Origin: Pohlia nutans
Lineage: Eukaryota; Streptophyta; Bryopsida; Bryales; Mniaceae
NCBI GenBank assembly: GCA_022496805.1
Contig: CM040092.1
Location: 22,028,113 to 22,092,112 of the forward strand
DNA length: 64,000 bases
Direction of reading: 5' to 3'
Below are positions 47,138 through 58,357 of this stretch, piece by piece. The notes under the pieces are model-generated. The model was not told where the DNA came from, did not search any database, and saw nothing but the letters and a program-made list of their open reading frames with translations. The translations under genes were made by a program, and so were the position numbers. Position 1 is the stretch's first letter; every line of letters begins with the position of its first letter.

Positions 47138-47960
47138 GTGGCGCCGATGGTTCTTGATCTTCTTGAAGAGTCAAAAAAATTGGCTGCGGAGCCAGAATGT
47201 GAGAACGGTGTCGTCAAGTTCAAATTTACAGAGGAGGAGTTAGAGTTTCTTGAGGGTTTCCGAGTTGCAGCTCAAGAGAAAACAGTTATCGGACATCTAC
47301 CGGTAAAGAGTGAGGGCTACCTCGCATTTTTAGATTGATGCAAACAAAACCTGCATGAGTCCATGGAGACGGTGGCGTTCGTTGGTAATGGTTTTTTCTA
47401 GGTGGTTTTCAAGGACAAGATTGGGGTGGAGCACACGCTTCGCTATAGTTACTTTTACAGCGGACGAGAAGACATCTTCTCGACATGGAGTGCGGATTTC
47501 TCCTATGTTAAAGAGGACTCCTATAAAGAAATGCAAAACCCAGTATGGGCGCACTTTCTTGCTCTCCCTTCCTATGCCAGAAATGAGAAATGCCTACGAA
47601 TTATGGCAAAAAGATTGGGAGAAATCTTGGAGGTGGATCTTTCAAGACACCTTCATTGGTAAGACGGCTGGACCTAGAGTTCGAGTTTCAGTCAAGAATA
47701 TTGAAGCGCTTCCAACAGTTATGATCATATCTGGGCGATCGTTTGGAACCACTCTGAAACACAAGATGCACTACTCAGGCAAACCAGACCAGTGTCTGCG
47801 CTGCAAGAAGATTGGCCATACCATCAAGCACTGTTCAGGTCTTCCTCCTAACCCTATCGTACCAGGAGAGAAAAACAAGTCACAGTTTCAAAATCTTAAA
47901 ACCACCAGACAAGACCACAGAGAGAGAGATGGGAACGTTTTTCTTGGAAAGAGGAGGTAG
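47138..47960 (+). pseudogene. LINE ORF1: DUF4283 and CCHC zinc knuckle
   Basis: One frame runs from 47,138 to about 47,660 with stops at 47,336 and 47,399, then shifts into the frame ending at 47,960. The first part (EEELEFLEGFRVAA, NGFF-VVFKDKI, FSTWSADF, NPVWAHFLALPSY, LGEILEVD) has the layout of DUF4283. The second carries QCLRCKKIGHTIKHC, a CX2CX4HX4C nucleic-acid-binding knuckle at about 47,791-47,836. In active elements this protein binds the LINE RNA. Confidence 0.75.
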
Positions 47961-48338
47961 AGGAAACGCTGCTCGTACTGCTACTTTTTACAAGGAGGTT
48001 CCAGCGCGACCTAAATTCAATGTAAAATCTGTCATAGTCACATGAGAAGAACCGAAGGATAGGGTGTCTTCACCTGATCATTCGGCTATTTCAAAACATA
48101 CTCAAGACCGCTCTATTCTTCCAAACGTAGAGCCAAGAGGGATACTTCAAAAGACCCCACCATTGTTCCACATGAGAGTGATGAGACAGGGATCATCAAC
48201 CCTCTTTCACAAACTCATATCTAGATCACGGCTCCTCTCACCCTAACACCCCAACCGAGAGAGATAGATCCTTGCTCACAGAACCCTGCTAACATTGTCA
48301 AAGAGACACAAGACATCCCCAGGGCATTCCCTGGTCTC

Positions 48339-49253
48339 ATGGATCTCGATATTCCTCAAATCATCCCTTTAGAGGATGATTCTGACCTACTTGTCAAAGC
48401 TCTTCAGGATCCTACTTTTCACACGCCTCTCATGGAGGCTTCCAACTTCATCAAAGAGCAAGAAACAAAGGAATGCCAAGGTCAACTATCGGAGAAAACT
48501 CACTCAGAGAAATTCGACTTTGTTTTTCACTCAGACCAGGTACACAGACCACGGCTCCAGGAAGAGCTTCCCTCCATTCTTCTTGAAATTTCACACAAAA
48601 GAGGCTATCTAACAACTAATGTTCCCAAACAATTTTGGGACGTAGCCTCCTTCCTTATGCCCTACAGACTAAGAAACAACAGATGTCGTGTATTTCCTAT
48701 CCTCACCAATGTTGGAACGGTACCAAAAAGGAAAAACGACATCAAGGTACTGATGGAGAAAGCCTTACCAAGTCACACCATGGCTAAGGCAATCACTTTC
48801 AAATAGATCGGAGTGTTGGAGAGCCAGAGTATTTGGTCTAAAAAACAAGCATTGGACTTGTTGTTTAATGAAACTGCTCTGGCATTGAGGGGATCGGAGT
48901 TATCGTCAACAAAAACAACAAAGTCAATCCTCTCAGACAATGGGAAGATGCCTCTTGGTTCTACAATTGGATCAAAGAAGATGAGGATAATTGCCACTGC
49001 ATTCTACTATGCTTCCTCCTGGTTAAAGAAGGGAACATTCCTATGTATTTCTGAGAAGTATTTCTGGAAAGTCATGAATTGGGAACTAAGCTCAATGCTT
49101 TCTGTTCCAAAGCAACTTGGGAGGTTAGTTAAAATACCTTCCATTACCTCAGAAGCTTTGCATTCTTTGATTGGAGATGATTCATACAACATTGAACCAT
49201 TTCCATCACGACCTTTCACCAAGCGTCCCAGAGGGCCTATAGAAGGCCTATAG
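48339..49253 (+). pseudogene. Unassigned LINE segment between ORF1 and endonuclease
   Basis: A nearly continuous frame of about 300 codons, with one stop at 48,804-48,806, starts MDLDIPQIIPLEDDSD and later has WSKKQALDLLFNETALAL. A second frame is also open around 48,890-49,040 and has a plausible composition. It matches no domain I recognise. In plant L1 elements this position is a variable, poorly conserved region, so it may be the ORF1 tail plus a spacer. Confidence 0.35.
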
Positions 49254-49313
49254 CTTGTGACAACATTGATAGACAGGAAACACAGCGGACCTGATCATTC
49301 AATGAACACTCTC

Positions 49314-49466
49314 AAATGGCTGTACAACAACTTGTTATTTTATCTCAAAACATTCAGAGCCTTGATCAGGGTGTTCATGGGATCAGAAAGCGACGGGAGT
49401 TCCTGGATTATCTCAATAGAACCATTCATAATCCCCAGGTTATCCTTCTATAGGAATACCACATGT
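49314..49466 (+). pseudogene. LINE endonuclease, first motif only
   Basis: Reads VILSQNIQSLDQGVHG then IRKRREFLDYLNR, then a stop where glutamine of the QE-H motif is expected, then EYHMS. This is the N-terminal strand and first catalytic region of an APE-type LINE endonuclease. The remainder of the domain is missing. Confidence 0.55.
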
Positions 49467-49585
49467 CACTACGGAATTGACTTTCTAAGATTTCAAAGCT
49501 TGAATATAAAGGCGGTTGTCACTTATGGAACCATGCCTGATTCTCGGCCAGTGGTAACAGATTTACCAGAGGAACGGGGATCCTC

Positions 49586-51640
49586 ATGGGCCCCCACATT
49601 GCACCTTACGTTGTCGATAGTGGGGTGATTCTCGAATCTAGAGCTCAATTTGTCATCCTTGAAACACTTACCAACAGGGCTCAAGGGTTTCTTCCTCTTT
49701 GGATTAAAACAACTCAAACTGGTTTTGTGAAAGACCGGTCTATCTTGTATAATGTTTTCCTCACCAATGAATCGATGCATTGGGCATTAGAATCACAACA
49801 GGACTTAGTCATTCTACTTCTAGACTTTAAAAAGGCATATGACCATGTAAATTGGACGTTTCTACACGAAACCGTGAAGAAGATGGGTTTTTCCAGCTAA
49901 ATGGCTTTCGTGGATCAAAGCACTATACACGACGGCAGACACTTCTAGTTTAGTCAATGGCCAAAAGGGATAGAAGTTCACTTTGGAAAGAGGTGTGAAG
50001 CAAGGTTGTCCAATGGCACCGTACCTATACCTCTTCATTGCAGATGTTATGGGATACATGCTCTCGAATCCCAAATATGATGTTTAGGGGCTTATACTAC
50101 CCAATGGACAAATGATCAGAGATATGTTCTTTGCAGATGACACTTCTATGTTCCTTCGAGGAACACCAGAAAACTTAAACAAACCTTTACTGGTGGTACA
50201 GAAATTATGCGCAACCTCTGGAGCTCGCATTAACCCCGGGTACGCAATTCCTATATTATACGCAGGGGGCATCGGCATTAAAACGGCTTAGAGGTTGGCT
50301 TTTGTAAAAATTATATCAAATTATATAAAAAAAAAACAGATCAAAAAGTTAGGTGAAGACCAAATTAAATAAAATGAGATGTAGAAAATGTTGGGTTGCA
50401 TACTTATTAAAAAAAGCTCCACATTGTATATAAAGAATTGAAACACCTATGTATAATTATTAAAATTCCATACGAGAAGTTGCCTCCAATTAAAATTAAA
50501 AGTCATTTGTAGTGATTTATTTATAATAATTTTTTTTTGAATTTTTATTAAAAAGCCCAAAAAGTTGGGTAGCTTGGCCTATGCTACATGTATTAAAAAA
50601 CTCATATAATTAGGTTTTTAATGCTAAAATTGTCTTCAAAGAATATTTAGTTCTTGTATATAATTACATTTTTAGATTCCTTGTTAGAAGGGCTACAAGA
50701 GTTTCTTACATTAAAACAAATTATATCACTTGAGATTTACCCAAAATGCAATATAAGTGATTATAATCAGGGGCATATAATACGGGAGTTGCGTACCCGG
50801 GGCATTAACTTGTCCAAATCTACAGCTATCTTGGTTTCTAAGGACCCACGACCTTGGAACTGGGGTGACGACATTGGGCTTAAGTGGCTTTAGAGAGGGC
50901 AAAGTACACGATACTTGGGCTTCCCGATTGGTCTTCATGTACCTGCTAAAGATAAGGACAACAAAATTCTATAGAAAATTCGAGCACAACTCAATCTTTG
51001 GAGCCCTCGTAAACTAAGCATGGCTGTAGAATACTAGTTAGTAACCAGGTTGTATTGGCTTCAATATGGTACCTGGCTAGCTGTGCAGACTTCACGTTAG
51101 GGGCCCTCACAAAAGTTAGAGCCCTAATCCGAAATTTTATCTGGGGAGGTCAATCCGAACAGAATACTAGAGCGCGAGTTCGCTGGCACTCAACTATTAT
51201 CCCCATAGCTCACAGAGGGATCAAGATTTTTGACCCTCAAACGCAAGCTTTAGCTCTTCTAGTGAAGCTCATTATCCGAGGTCTCCAACCAGGACCGGAA
51301 CCTTGAAAAGTTCTTCTTCGCCATAAAAATTAATTGCTTAAGACTACAATAAAAAGGCGAATGAGGGATGGATCCTCACTGGCTATTTGCAGCCAAATCA
51401 ACATCTACTCAAGGCTCTAATTTATGGCAAGGCACCTGGAAGGCATGGTTAGAGGTGGCATGCAACTGAAAGAACCTAATCTCAAAGTGGAAGTGCTCCA
51501 TCAACCCTTGTTCTTCAACTCCAACCTTACTGATGAAGACGGAAACATGTGGAGCATCAAGTACGGACACATGTTCAAGCGTTGGTCGCTCAAAGGACTA
51601 TCTAGAGTTGGCTATCTCTGGAATTGGACTTTTGATTAAT
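49586..51640 (+). pseudogene. LINE reverse transcriptase, broken
   Basis: RT signatures in order: TGFVKDRSILYNVFL, VILLLDFKKAYDHVNW (catalytic aspartate in motif A), then after a frameshift ERGVKQGCPMAPYLYLF, and FADD at 50,130-50,141 (motif C, the plant-typical FADD form). SGARINLSKSTAILVS follows once the MITE at 50,235-50,801 is removed. Later pieces include RYLGFPIG and IPIAHRGIKIFDP. At least five stops or frameshifts are present. Confidence 0.85.
50235..50801. mobile_element. 567-bp hAT-like MITE inside the LINE RT
   Basis: Ends CCCGGGTACGCAA / TTGCGTACCCGGG, extended imperfectly to about 30 bp, are flanked by exact 8-bp repeats GCATTAAC (50,227-50,234 and 50,802-50,809). Deleting the element and one repeat restores a conserved RT reading frame, which proves the borders. 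Confidence 0.85.
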
Positions 51641-52509
51641 TCAAGGATACAGAAACAATTCAAAGAGAAACAGGCTCCCACAACATTTTGCGTATTCGCA
51701 GAGAACTCATGAGCACTACTAGAAAATCGTGACCAAATCAACAAAAAATCAACTGATTTCTGTTGTTTCGGGCACTGCAATGACCAATTTCACTAATTTT
51801 TAAACTTTTTGTAAAAATCAACAAATTGTTACCTACTTTCTGTTGATTTGAATAGTGCGATGACCAAATCAACAGAATTTTAGTGAATCTAGAATCTTTT
51901 TGGAATTTTTTGGAATATTCTGGAATCCATTGGAATATTTCAAGAATATTTGGAATCTTTTGCAATTTATGGACTCGACTTCGTATGTTTATAAGATTTT
52001 GGAATGTTATTATACCATAGCAGTAGGGCAAGGTTGGTATATTGATGCCAAATAATTAATTAACTCTCGAAACCATGACTCATGATTTCAAACCATTTTC
52101 CACTTTTGAGTAAGCCCTTTTTGATACAATATTTGTTGGAACAATTATTGTACAAGATATGAATTTTTTAATAAACTTGTGTTTCACTATTAAGTTAATG
52201 CCTAGATTTTTTTGATCGATTCAAGTTGCAATTAAAAAAGTTATTTATCAAAAGGTAATTTTTTTTTGAGTTTTGGGTAATTTTGGGCACCCATGACAAA
52301 TAGATCCAATTGGTTTTAAATTCTTTATACAAACTCTAAACAAGATTGTCAACATAATCCCCAAAGTTGAAAAACATCAAAGCACAAAAGTGTGACTCTC
52401 AAAACACTTAAAACATTTAAAACACCCTCATTTGGGCAACATTTAAACCTCCATGGTTGAAGTTCTATGTACTTTGAAAGTTTTTTTAACTTAATCATTC
52501 ACAATTTAA

Positions 52510-53083
52510 CTTCTAAAGGACCGGGGGGTGTTGAACTTAGCTCTTGTTTTCTTGACTACCTCTTGTAGCAAGCTCAATGCCTTATTAGTGTGGGGTAATT
52601 TTGACGATCGGCACCGTTGAAACTAAAGAAGATTTACGTAGCTTTTTTATGAAAAAAAGATCAACAAAATCGCACAATCTTTGAGAAATGCCACCGTTGA
52701 GAAGATTGATGGAACTCGTTTGGGGTATTTTGTACACATGCTGAAATCGGATTGTTCAAAAGTGCTCCAAAAATTCTGAAAGTTTTATTGTGAGTAGAAA
52801 TCATCATTTAAAACATGTGAAAAAAAATTCAAGGAATTTGGAGGTGTAAAGAGAAAGATATGAGGGTTTGAAGTGACGCTTAGATACCCACCGTGGAACT
52901 CAAAAAAATCACCAAAAATCGCTCACTTGATGAATTTCCGATCAAGAAGTACCTACAGATTTGACTCTCAAAAAGAGCCAGGGTCTCTTTGTTGCTCATC
53001 CTACAATTCAAAGCCCAAGAACCGGAATTTTCTCACTTTCTAGTTCTAAAAGCCGCATGGGGGCCTTAGGATCCTTTAGGGGT
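52510..53083. mobile_element. TTAA MITE, 572-bp family copy 2, nested in CACTA
   Basis: Between TTAA 52,506-52,509 and 53,084-53,087. Inverted relative to 9,377-9,948, with recognisable homology throughout. Confidence 0.7.
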
Positions 53084-53095
53084 TTAAAAAAAAAA

Positions 53096-53449
53096 CTCAG
53101 CAGACTTTGGCGGCCATTTTGTCATAGTAGAATATATATTTTTTTAAATCTTTGGACTAAGAAAAGCTGGTAAATCAAGTTAAGTTACATCTCCAAAAAT
53201 CCGTTTGTGATTTGAGCCTCTATTCAAACGTTATAGACAAAATTCAGAGTGGGGTAGCAAGGAATATATTTTTTGATATTTTCAATCACCCTCTCTGAAT
53301 TTTGTCTATAACTTTTGAATGGAGGCTTAAAATCACAAACGGATTTTTGGACATGAAACTTAACTTGATTTACCAGTTTTTCTTAGTCCAAATATTTAAA
53401 AATAAAGTTATTCTTCTATGTCAAAACGGCCGCCAAAGTATGCTGAGTT
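53096..53449. repeat. Long fold-back, arms of about 160 bp
   Basis: CTCAGCAGACTTTGGCGGCC at the left pairs with GGCCGCCAAAGTATGCTGAG at the right, and pairing continues (GGTAAATCAAGTTAAGTT, GACAAAATTCAGAG) to a loop of about 35 bases near 53,255-53,290. A transcript across it would fold into a long imperfect hairpin. Confidence 0.75.
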
Positions 53450-53504
53450 TGAAAACACAGAATAGTAAGTGTATATCTAAGAAAAAAATCATGTATTGTT
53501 CATC

Positions 53505-53580
53505 AAGTTCTAGTGGTGGTGATTTGGTTAGTGAGTAGTGTCATAAGTATGAGGTCTCAAGTTCAAATCCGAGTGGCAAC
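53505..53580 (+). other. tRNA-like segment, possible SINE head
   Basis: A good B-box (GTTCAAATCC at 53,561-53,570) follows a GGTTAGTGAGTAGTG stretch that could be an A-box. No full cloverleaf forms, so this is not called a tRNA gene. Confidence 0.35.
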
Positions 53581-54385
53581 CGTGTGTATATAGCTTGGCT
53601 GCCCGGAAGTGCTGGGCAGCCAAAAAAAAAGGAATTTTGCCCGAAAAATCCAGGCAGCGAAAAAAATGTTTTTTATTTTTAATTTTTTTTTTAATTTTTT
53701 TTTAATTTTTTTATTTGACCAAATCAACAGAAAAAATCAACAGATTTCTGTTGATGGATGACCGGAACAACGCGACCGAATCAACAGAAACTATCAACTC
53801 TTCTCTGTTGTTTTGGACGCTGAATTTTCTAGTAGTGGAGAAGCATCCCTTGGGATGACCGAAGCATGGAGGAGGGTGACTGGTTTACACGAGACGACCC
53901 TAAGTTTATGTTTTTCCCGGAATTTTACTACATCATCACCATGGCAGATGACTCAATGATGGTCATGGTCTACAGGCCACTTCCTCTCACGGAGTGATTG
54001 GTCCCGATATTTGAACGCCCGGTACCTCTACCGAATTGTATGATCACACCAGCTCAAGTTGTCATAAAAATAACAAAGGAGAGGTTCTTAAGTTTAATCG
54101 GGAAATGAGTCCGTCTTCAGAACTGACACTTTGGATGATGGGTAATGAAAAAGTGCAGGATGTATCAATCGACCTTCACGAGTGGGATTGGAAACCAAAA
54201 GGCACATGAAGAAAACTCATTTATTTGGCTATACAGTTAAATGAAGTTATCGTATCATTCTAGATAAGATCTCCAAGAGGTCTCCTATTGATGAATACTT
54301 AAAAGCTAAAGGTTACTCTTCACAGGAACAACGACAATTCTTTGGTGACCTTTGGCTTGTTTGGATCCTGAAGAAAGTCTCCACT

Positions 54386-54595
54386 ATGATTTGGCTTACT
54401 GCAGCTAGAGGTCTACCACTGGGAGGATGGAGGCTTAAAATGAAGCTTCCTAACAATGACGGTCAATGCAACATATGTCATTCAGGAGAGATTGAAACTC
54501 CAGCACACACTTTTATGGCATGCCCTGGAGTTAAGGAAGTTTGGGATAAGTACAGAGATTTAAGGCTCAGGGCAGAATTGGACGCCAAAGTCTGA
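54386..54595 (+). pseudogene. LINE zf-RVT domain
   Basis: WLTAARGLPLGGWRL, then QCNICHSGEIETPAHTFMAC and VWDKY form the zinc-binding motif (C-x2-C-x8-H-x4-C spacing) found C-terminal to the RT in plant LINEs. Broken frames continue on both sides, to about 55,087 downstream. Confidence 0.8.
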
Positions 54596-55960
54596 ACTTA
54601 GGAGGATGCTCTTTTAGGATTACAGCCTCCCAAATCTCCAACTTTACCTCAGTCACCTCACTCTAACTCTCAGGCAACACATGACCTAGAGACATCCGAA
54701 GATGCAAAATCTACAAACACTGTTGAAAGACCTTGGGAGATTTTACGCGTCTGTCTCATTTGGAGCATCTGGTGTCTCAAATGCGAATATGATTTAAGGA
54801 ATGGAAAATTTCACATAGGAGTTGCCCTATTTCGAGCCTGACAACTAAAGGTACAAGCGGGCATGGGTGCATGGAGAGAACTCAACAGATATACAAAAGA
54901 TCCTCCCTCTCCAAATCAACTAGCTAAAAGAGCGGCCTTCATCAAAGTGTGGACGCATAGAAACATTTTCTACGAATTGAAAGGAACTTTACGTTGGAAA
55001 ATTGTTCCTCGTCCCTACTTTCTTTCTCAAGATTTGGCCAACAGATACCGCACCCTTAGATCGATGCAGCCAGCCCTAGAAGAATAGGAGACGTACCTGC
55101 AGGGACTCTCGTCTCAGGTGAGGACTCACAAGACTTGCTTTCCTCTCTGTATTCTACATCAGGTATACATAGCAGCACCTCATCAGCCAACACATTCTCC
55201 TCCCAACCCAACTCCAAAAATAGCCTAACGATAACAATAAGGAAGGCGGAAGCTACGGCGGAGGATATCGTCAACCATGTTATGGCAGATATTGAGTTGG
55301 AAGTCAATGAAGAACTTATCCTAGAAGGCGGTCCTCAAGACGTTACTGAAGGCGATCCTCAAGACGTTATTGAAGGCGTCCATCGCACTCCTTCACACAC
55401 TTTCTGTGAGCCTCAAGGCGTCGCCTTTCATTCTCCGCGGCCCAACCTCTAGTTACTTGATAAAGAGCTCTGACTTCGTCAACCCTCATCTCCAAACGAC
55501 ATGGACCAAGGCGATTACGACTTAGTTCTTTCTGATGACCTTCAGAGTCCTCAGGATCTTCGCGACCTAGTTAGAAATTGGATTAGAGGCATGCGTTGAG
55601 CCTCCACGCTCGTTCTGCGGGCTCTCAAGTGTTTCCTAGGGTCTCTCTGACCCGGTCAGGGAAACCTCATGGTTCCTTCCACAGCCTTTGGTCCTCCACG
55701 GCCTTCATGCTTTCAAGGCTCCTTAGCCTTCACGGCCTTTGGGCCTTCTGTTCTTTTTGGGGTCCTCCCCCCCCCCCCCCCCCCCTTTGTTTTTGTCGGG
55801 CCTCTTTGGCTTGGCTTCTTGGAACTTGTGCCCTTCTTTGAGATGTGGGTCTCGCGGGTTTTCCCGTTGTTTTTATTTTATTTTTAACCCAAAGTGGGTT
55901 TTTGTGAAAGGCTTTGTGTCCCAAGTATGTGGTCTTGGTTGGTGAAAGGGCTATATATAT

Positions 55961-57450
55961 ATATAATTATCAAATTGTAATATGACTAATGTATGTGTAT
56001 CATGTACATTGATGTTTTAATTAATCCCCCTCATGCGCACTCATATGCTTCCTCACACACATAAAAGAGTGCATCTTTTCGGGTTCTTCCCAAAAATTCT
56101 CTTAATTCAATTTGACTCTTTGATTTACATATGTCATGTAGATGATTGTAAACATGAATACTTGCAATCATAAAGAGAGGCACAATGATTTTGTGATTTG
56201 CTTTAGGATTTGTACCACATATAAACCAAGGTTATGGCAGGGTTTCCTGGTCAATACAAATTATAACCTCTTTCTTTATTTTTTCAATCATAAAATACAG
56301 GAGCACATAATCCTAATCATAGTAAAGGCATAATGAAGGTTTGATAATCCATCACGAACTTTTACCACAAATTTGACACTTGTGTACACCTATATTTGTT
56401 CAATGTGATAGTGTGGACAATTAAGATATCAATAGGGTGTTGTAATATTGTGAAAGCCAACTAATAATGTTGGACACATATATAAAATTGATATTAAAAA
56501 AATATCTTGGGGTGATTTCTCGGGGATGCACTGTACTAAACAAGTACAAGTATACGTGAGTGCACAGAAGGGATATTAATTTGAACATTGCCGTATTACG
56601 TATACATACAATAAACATATTTAGAGCTTAAAATATTGATGTATACTTACATTAAGCATATATTTAGGACGGAATTGATTTTGTATACAAAGGTTTTTAG
56701 ACATACAACCCCTCGTATTCAAAGGGGTTTTTAGAGGGGATCATGAACGCACGTGATTCTTAAACATAATGTAGAGTGCACCCCCCGAGGTTGATTTTGA
56801 ATCTTTTTGACACTTATTGTCAACTTCTTATTACTACATTTGTATGCAATTTCTTTGGATATAGTTTTCCTTTACCTCAAAAAATAAATTGAATTCTACT
56901 TTGATTTCAAGATTTTAAACATCATAAATTCAACAATTTTGAATTGCACTTTAATTTTAAGATTTTAGCCATCAAAGTTTCAATAATTGTAAGCATTCAT
57001 GAGTCAATAAGAAACTATAATGTAAAATAAGATTTCATGCTAAAGTTTCAAACTTTTTGGATTCAAAAATAACTCTATTATAATGTGGCATTGAAAATAT
57101 ACTATACACAAAGATTTGGATTGCATACATCCAATTTTTAAGGATTCATGAGAAACAGGTTCAATTTCTTTTGAAGTAAAAAACAACTCTAATAGAGTGT
57201 GATAGATTTTGGATTGCACAAAGATTTTGGATTGTAGAGAGATTTTGGATAGTTTACTAGCAAGTTAGGCACCTTTCTGCCTATATTTAATTATTTCTAA
57301 AAATAGATTTAGGCAAAACCAAATATTCTTCAAAACCTGGTTTTTTCCCATACAAAAAATATATCTTTTTGAAAAACAATTTCCCGAAATTTTAGGCATA
57401 TATTTTTTGAATTATTTTCTGCCGAACCTGCTAGTAAACTACGGTGTAAA
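55961..57450. other. Intergenic; CCCGGG-family MITE copy near 56,510-56,790
   Basis: The inverted copy has TCTCGGGGATGCACTGTAC at one end and GTAGAGTGCACCCCCCGAGG at the other. A TA run lies at about 55,953-55,964. No gene is seen. Confidence 0.5.
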
Positions 57451-57462
57451 GGTTTTGGTATA

Positions 57463-57572
57463 AAGGTTTTGGATAGTATAGAGATTTTGGATAGTATAGA
57501 GATTTTGGATAGTATAGAGATTTTGGATAGTATAGAGATTTTGGATAGTATATAGATTTTGGATAGTATATT
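57463..57572. repeat. 18-bp minisatellite, about six units
   Basis: Unit GATTTTGGATAGTATAGA, nearly perfect; looser copies occur at 57,190-57,255. It produces an artificial YYPKSL repeat in a minus-strand frame. Confidence 0.9.
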
Positions 57573-57819
57573 GTATGTCCATTTCCTAGGGTTTGATAAA
57601 AGAATAGAGGATGTGATATTAATAGAGGATTGGGTGTAAAGTAAAAATATGACCTTTGTAGCACTTCAATACAATTCAACTTCCGCATTCATTGGATACC
57701 AGCAACGCACCGTATTGCAACACAACAGGGTCACAGAAGCAACATCTGCTTAGGGCTTTCTTTGAAGATGCAGGTAGTTCAAAAAAGTTTGAAAAAGTTT
57801 GAAAAAAGCTTAATTTTCC

Positions 57820-57824
57820 AAAAA
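57820..57824 (-). terminator. Pol III terminator of tRNA-Met
   Basis: TTTTT on the gene strand, five bases beyond the tRNA 3' end. Confidence 0.7.
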
Positions 57825-57829
57825 TAGTG

Positions 57830-57913
57830 TGGGGCGAGAGAGGCTCGAACTCTCGACCTCAGGATTTCTCGTAGCTATGAGACCTACGCGCTAGCCAACT
57901 GCGCCACCGCCCC
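57830..57913 (-). tRNA. Elongator tRNA-Met (CAU) with intron
   Basis: On the minus strand the sequence begins GGGGCGGTGGCGCAGTTGGC, has the anticodon loop CTCATAA with CAU anticodon, a roughly 10-base intron (GCTACGAGAA) after position 37, and a TTCGAGCC T-loop block. The 5' and 3' strands pair over seven bases (GGGGCGG with TCGCCCC) and A73 follows. Plant elongator tRNA-Met genes characteristically carry a short intron here. An A run on the plus strand at 57,820-57,824 is a TTTTT pol III terminator on the gene strand. Confidence 0.93.
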
Positions 57914-58034
57914 ATCACATGTCCGTGATGGTTCACTACGGGTATTAGAACTCGTAATAGAGTTCCGGACGCACTCCATATCCGCATCCACCCAATCGGA
58001 GGCACCGGTAAACCGGTACACAATGAGCCTGAGG

Positions 58035-58047
58035 CTTATCCACGTGG
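58035..58047 (+). promoter_or_regulatory. I-box plus G-box module upstream of the CYP38-type gene
   Basis: CTTATC (inverted I-box GATAAG) overlaps CCACGTGG (G-box). Paired I- and G-boxes are a known light-response module in plant photosynthesis gene promoters. It lies about 310 bases before the ATG; another CTTATC is near 58,078. The role here is inferred. Confidence 0.5.
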
Positions 58048-58357
58048 AGTTCCCCAAGCGGCCCAGTTCAGAACTCCTTATCTGCTCACCTGGCGACATT
58101 CAAAAGTCGACCGGCACAACCGGCTCGTCCGGTCTCCCGGCCCACACTCCATCACTCTGTCTCGCCAGATTGCATTGCACCCCAATTCGTGCAATTCCTT
58201 TGACTCCCTCACTCCATTCCGTTTGAACTCGGAGCTTCATGCTTTGGGTTTCACGATTAGAGAACAGAGAGTTCGGGAAACTGAGAATTTGGCAAAAGCT
58301 CCTCACCGTTCAGGATAAGTTGCATTTGCTTGTTTTTGAATTCAGTCAGCCGCGGAG

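Larger units (their letters stand above)
51714..53837. mobile_element. CACTA-superfamily element, non-autonomous, 2,124 bp
   Basis: CACTACTAGAAAAT at the left and ATTTTCTAGTAGTG at the right are perfect inverse copies, with GAG duplicated on both sides (51,711-51,713 and 53,838-53,840). Subterminal copies of AAATCAACAGA and TTCTGTTGATTTG near both ends fit CACTA structure. No transposase. Inside are a TTAA MITE, a long fold-back and a tRNA-like segment. Confidence 0.88.
47035..55960 (+). mobile_element. Plant L1-type LINE, dead, with nested insertions
   Basis: Order on the plus strand: ORF1 (DUF4283 and zinc knuckle), an unassigned segment, the first strand of an endonuclease, reverse transcriptase, zf-RVT domain and a 3' region with a C run (55,767-55,785). 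Every reading frame is broken, and most of the endonuclease plus the front of the RT is deleted. A MITE (50,235-50,801) and a CACTA element (51,714-53,837) interrupt it. The 3' end is estimated from the change to AT-rich sequence; no poly-A tail or target duplication was identified. Confidence 0.8.

Noticed and set aside
55596..55945. Proline/glycine-rich frames on both strands
   Set aside because: They are artefacts of the 19-base C run and GC-skewed LINE 3' sequence.
57431..57688. YYPKSL repeat protein, minus strand
   Set aside because: The frame is the translation of an 18-bp minisatellite; its period is a multiple of three by chance.
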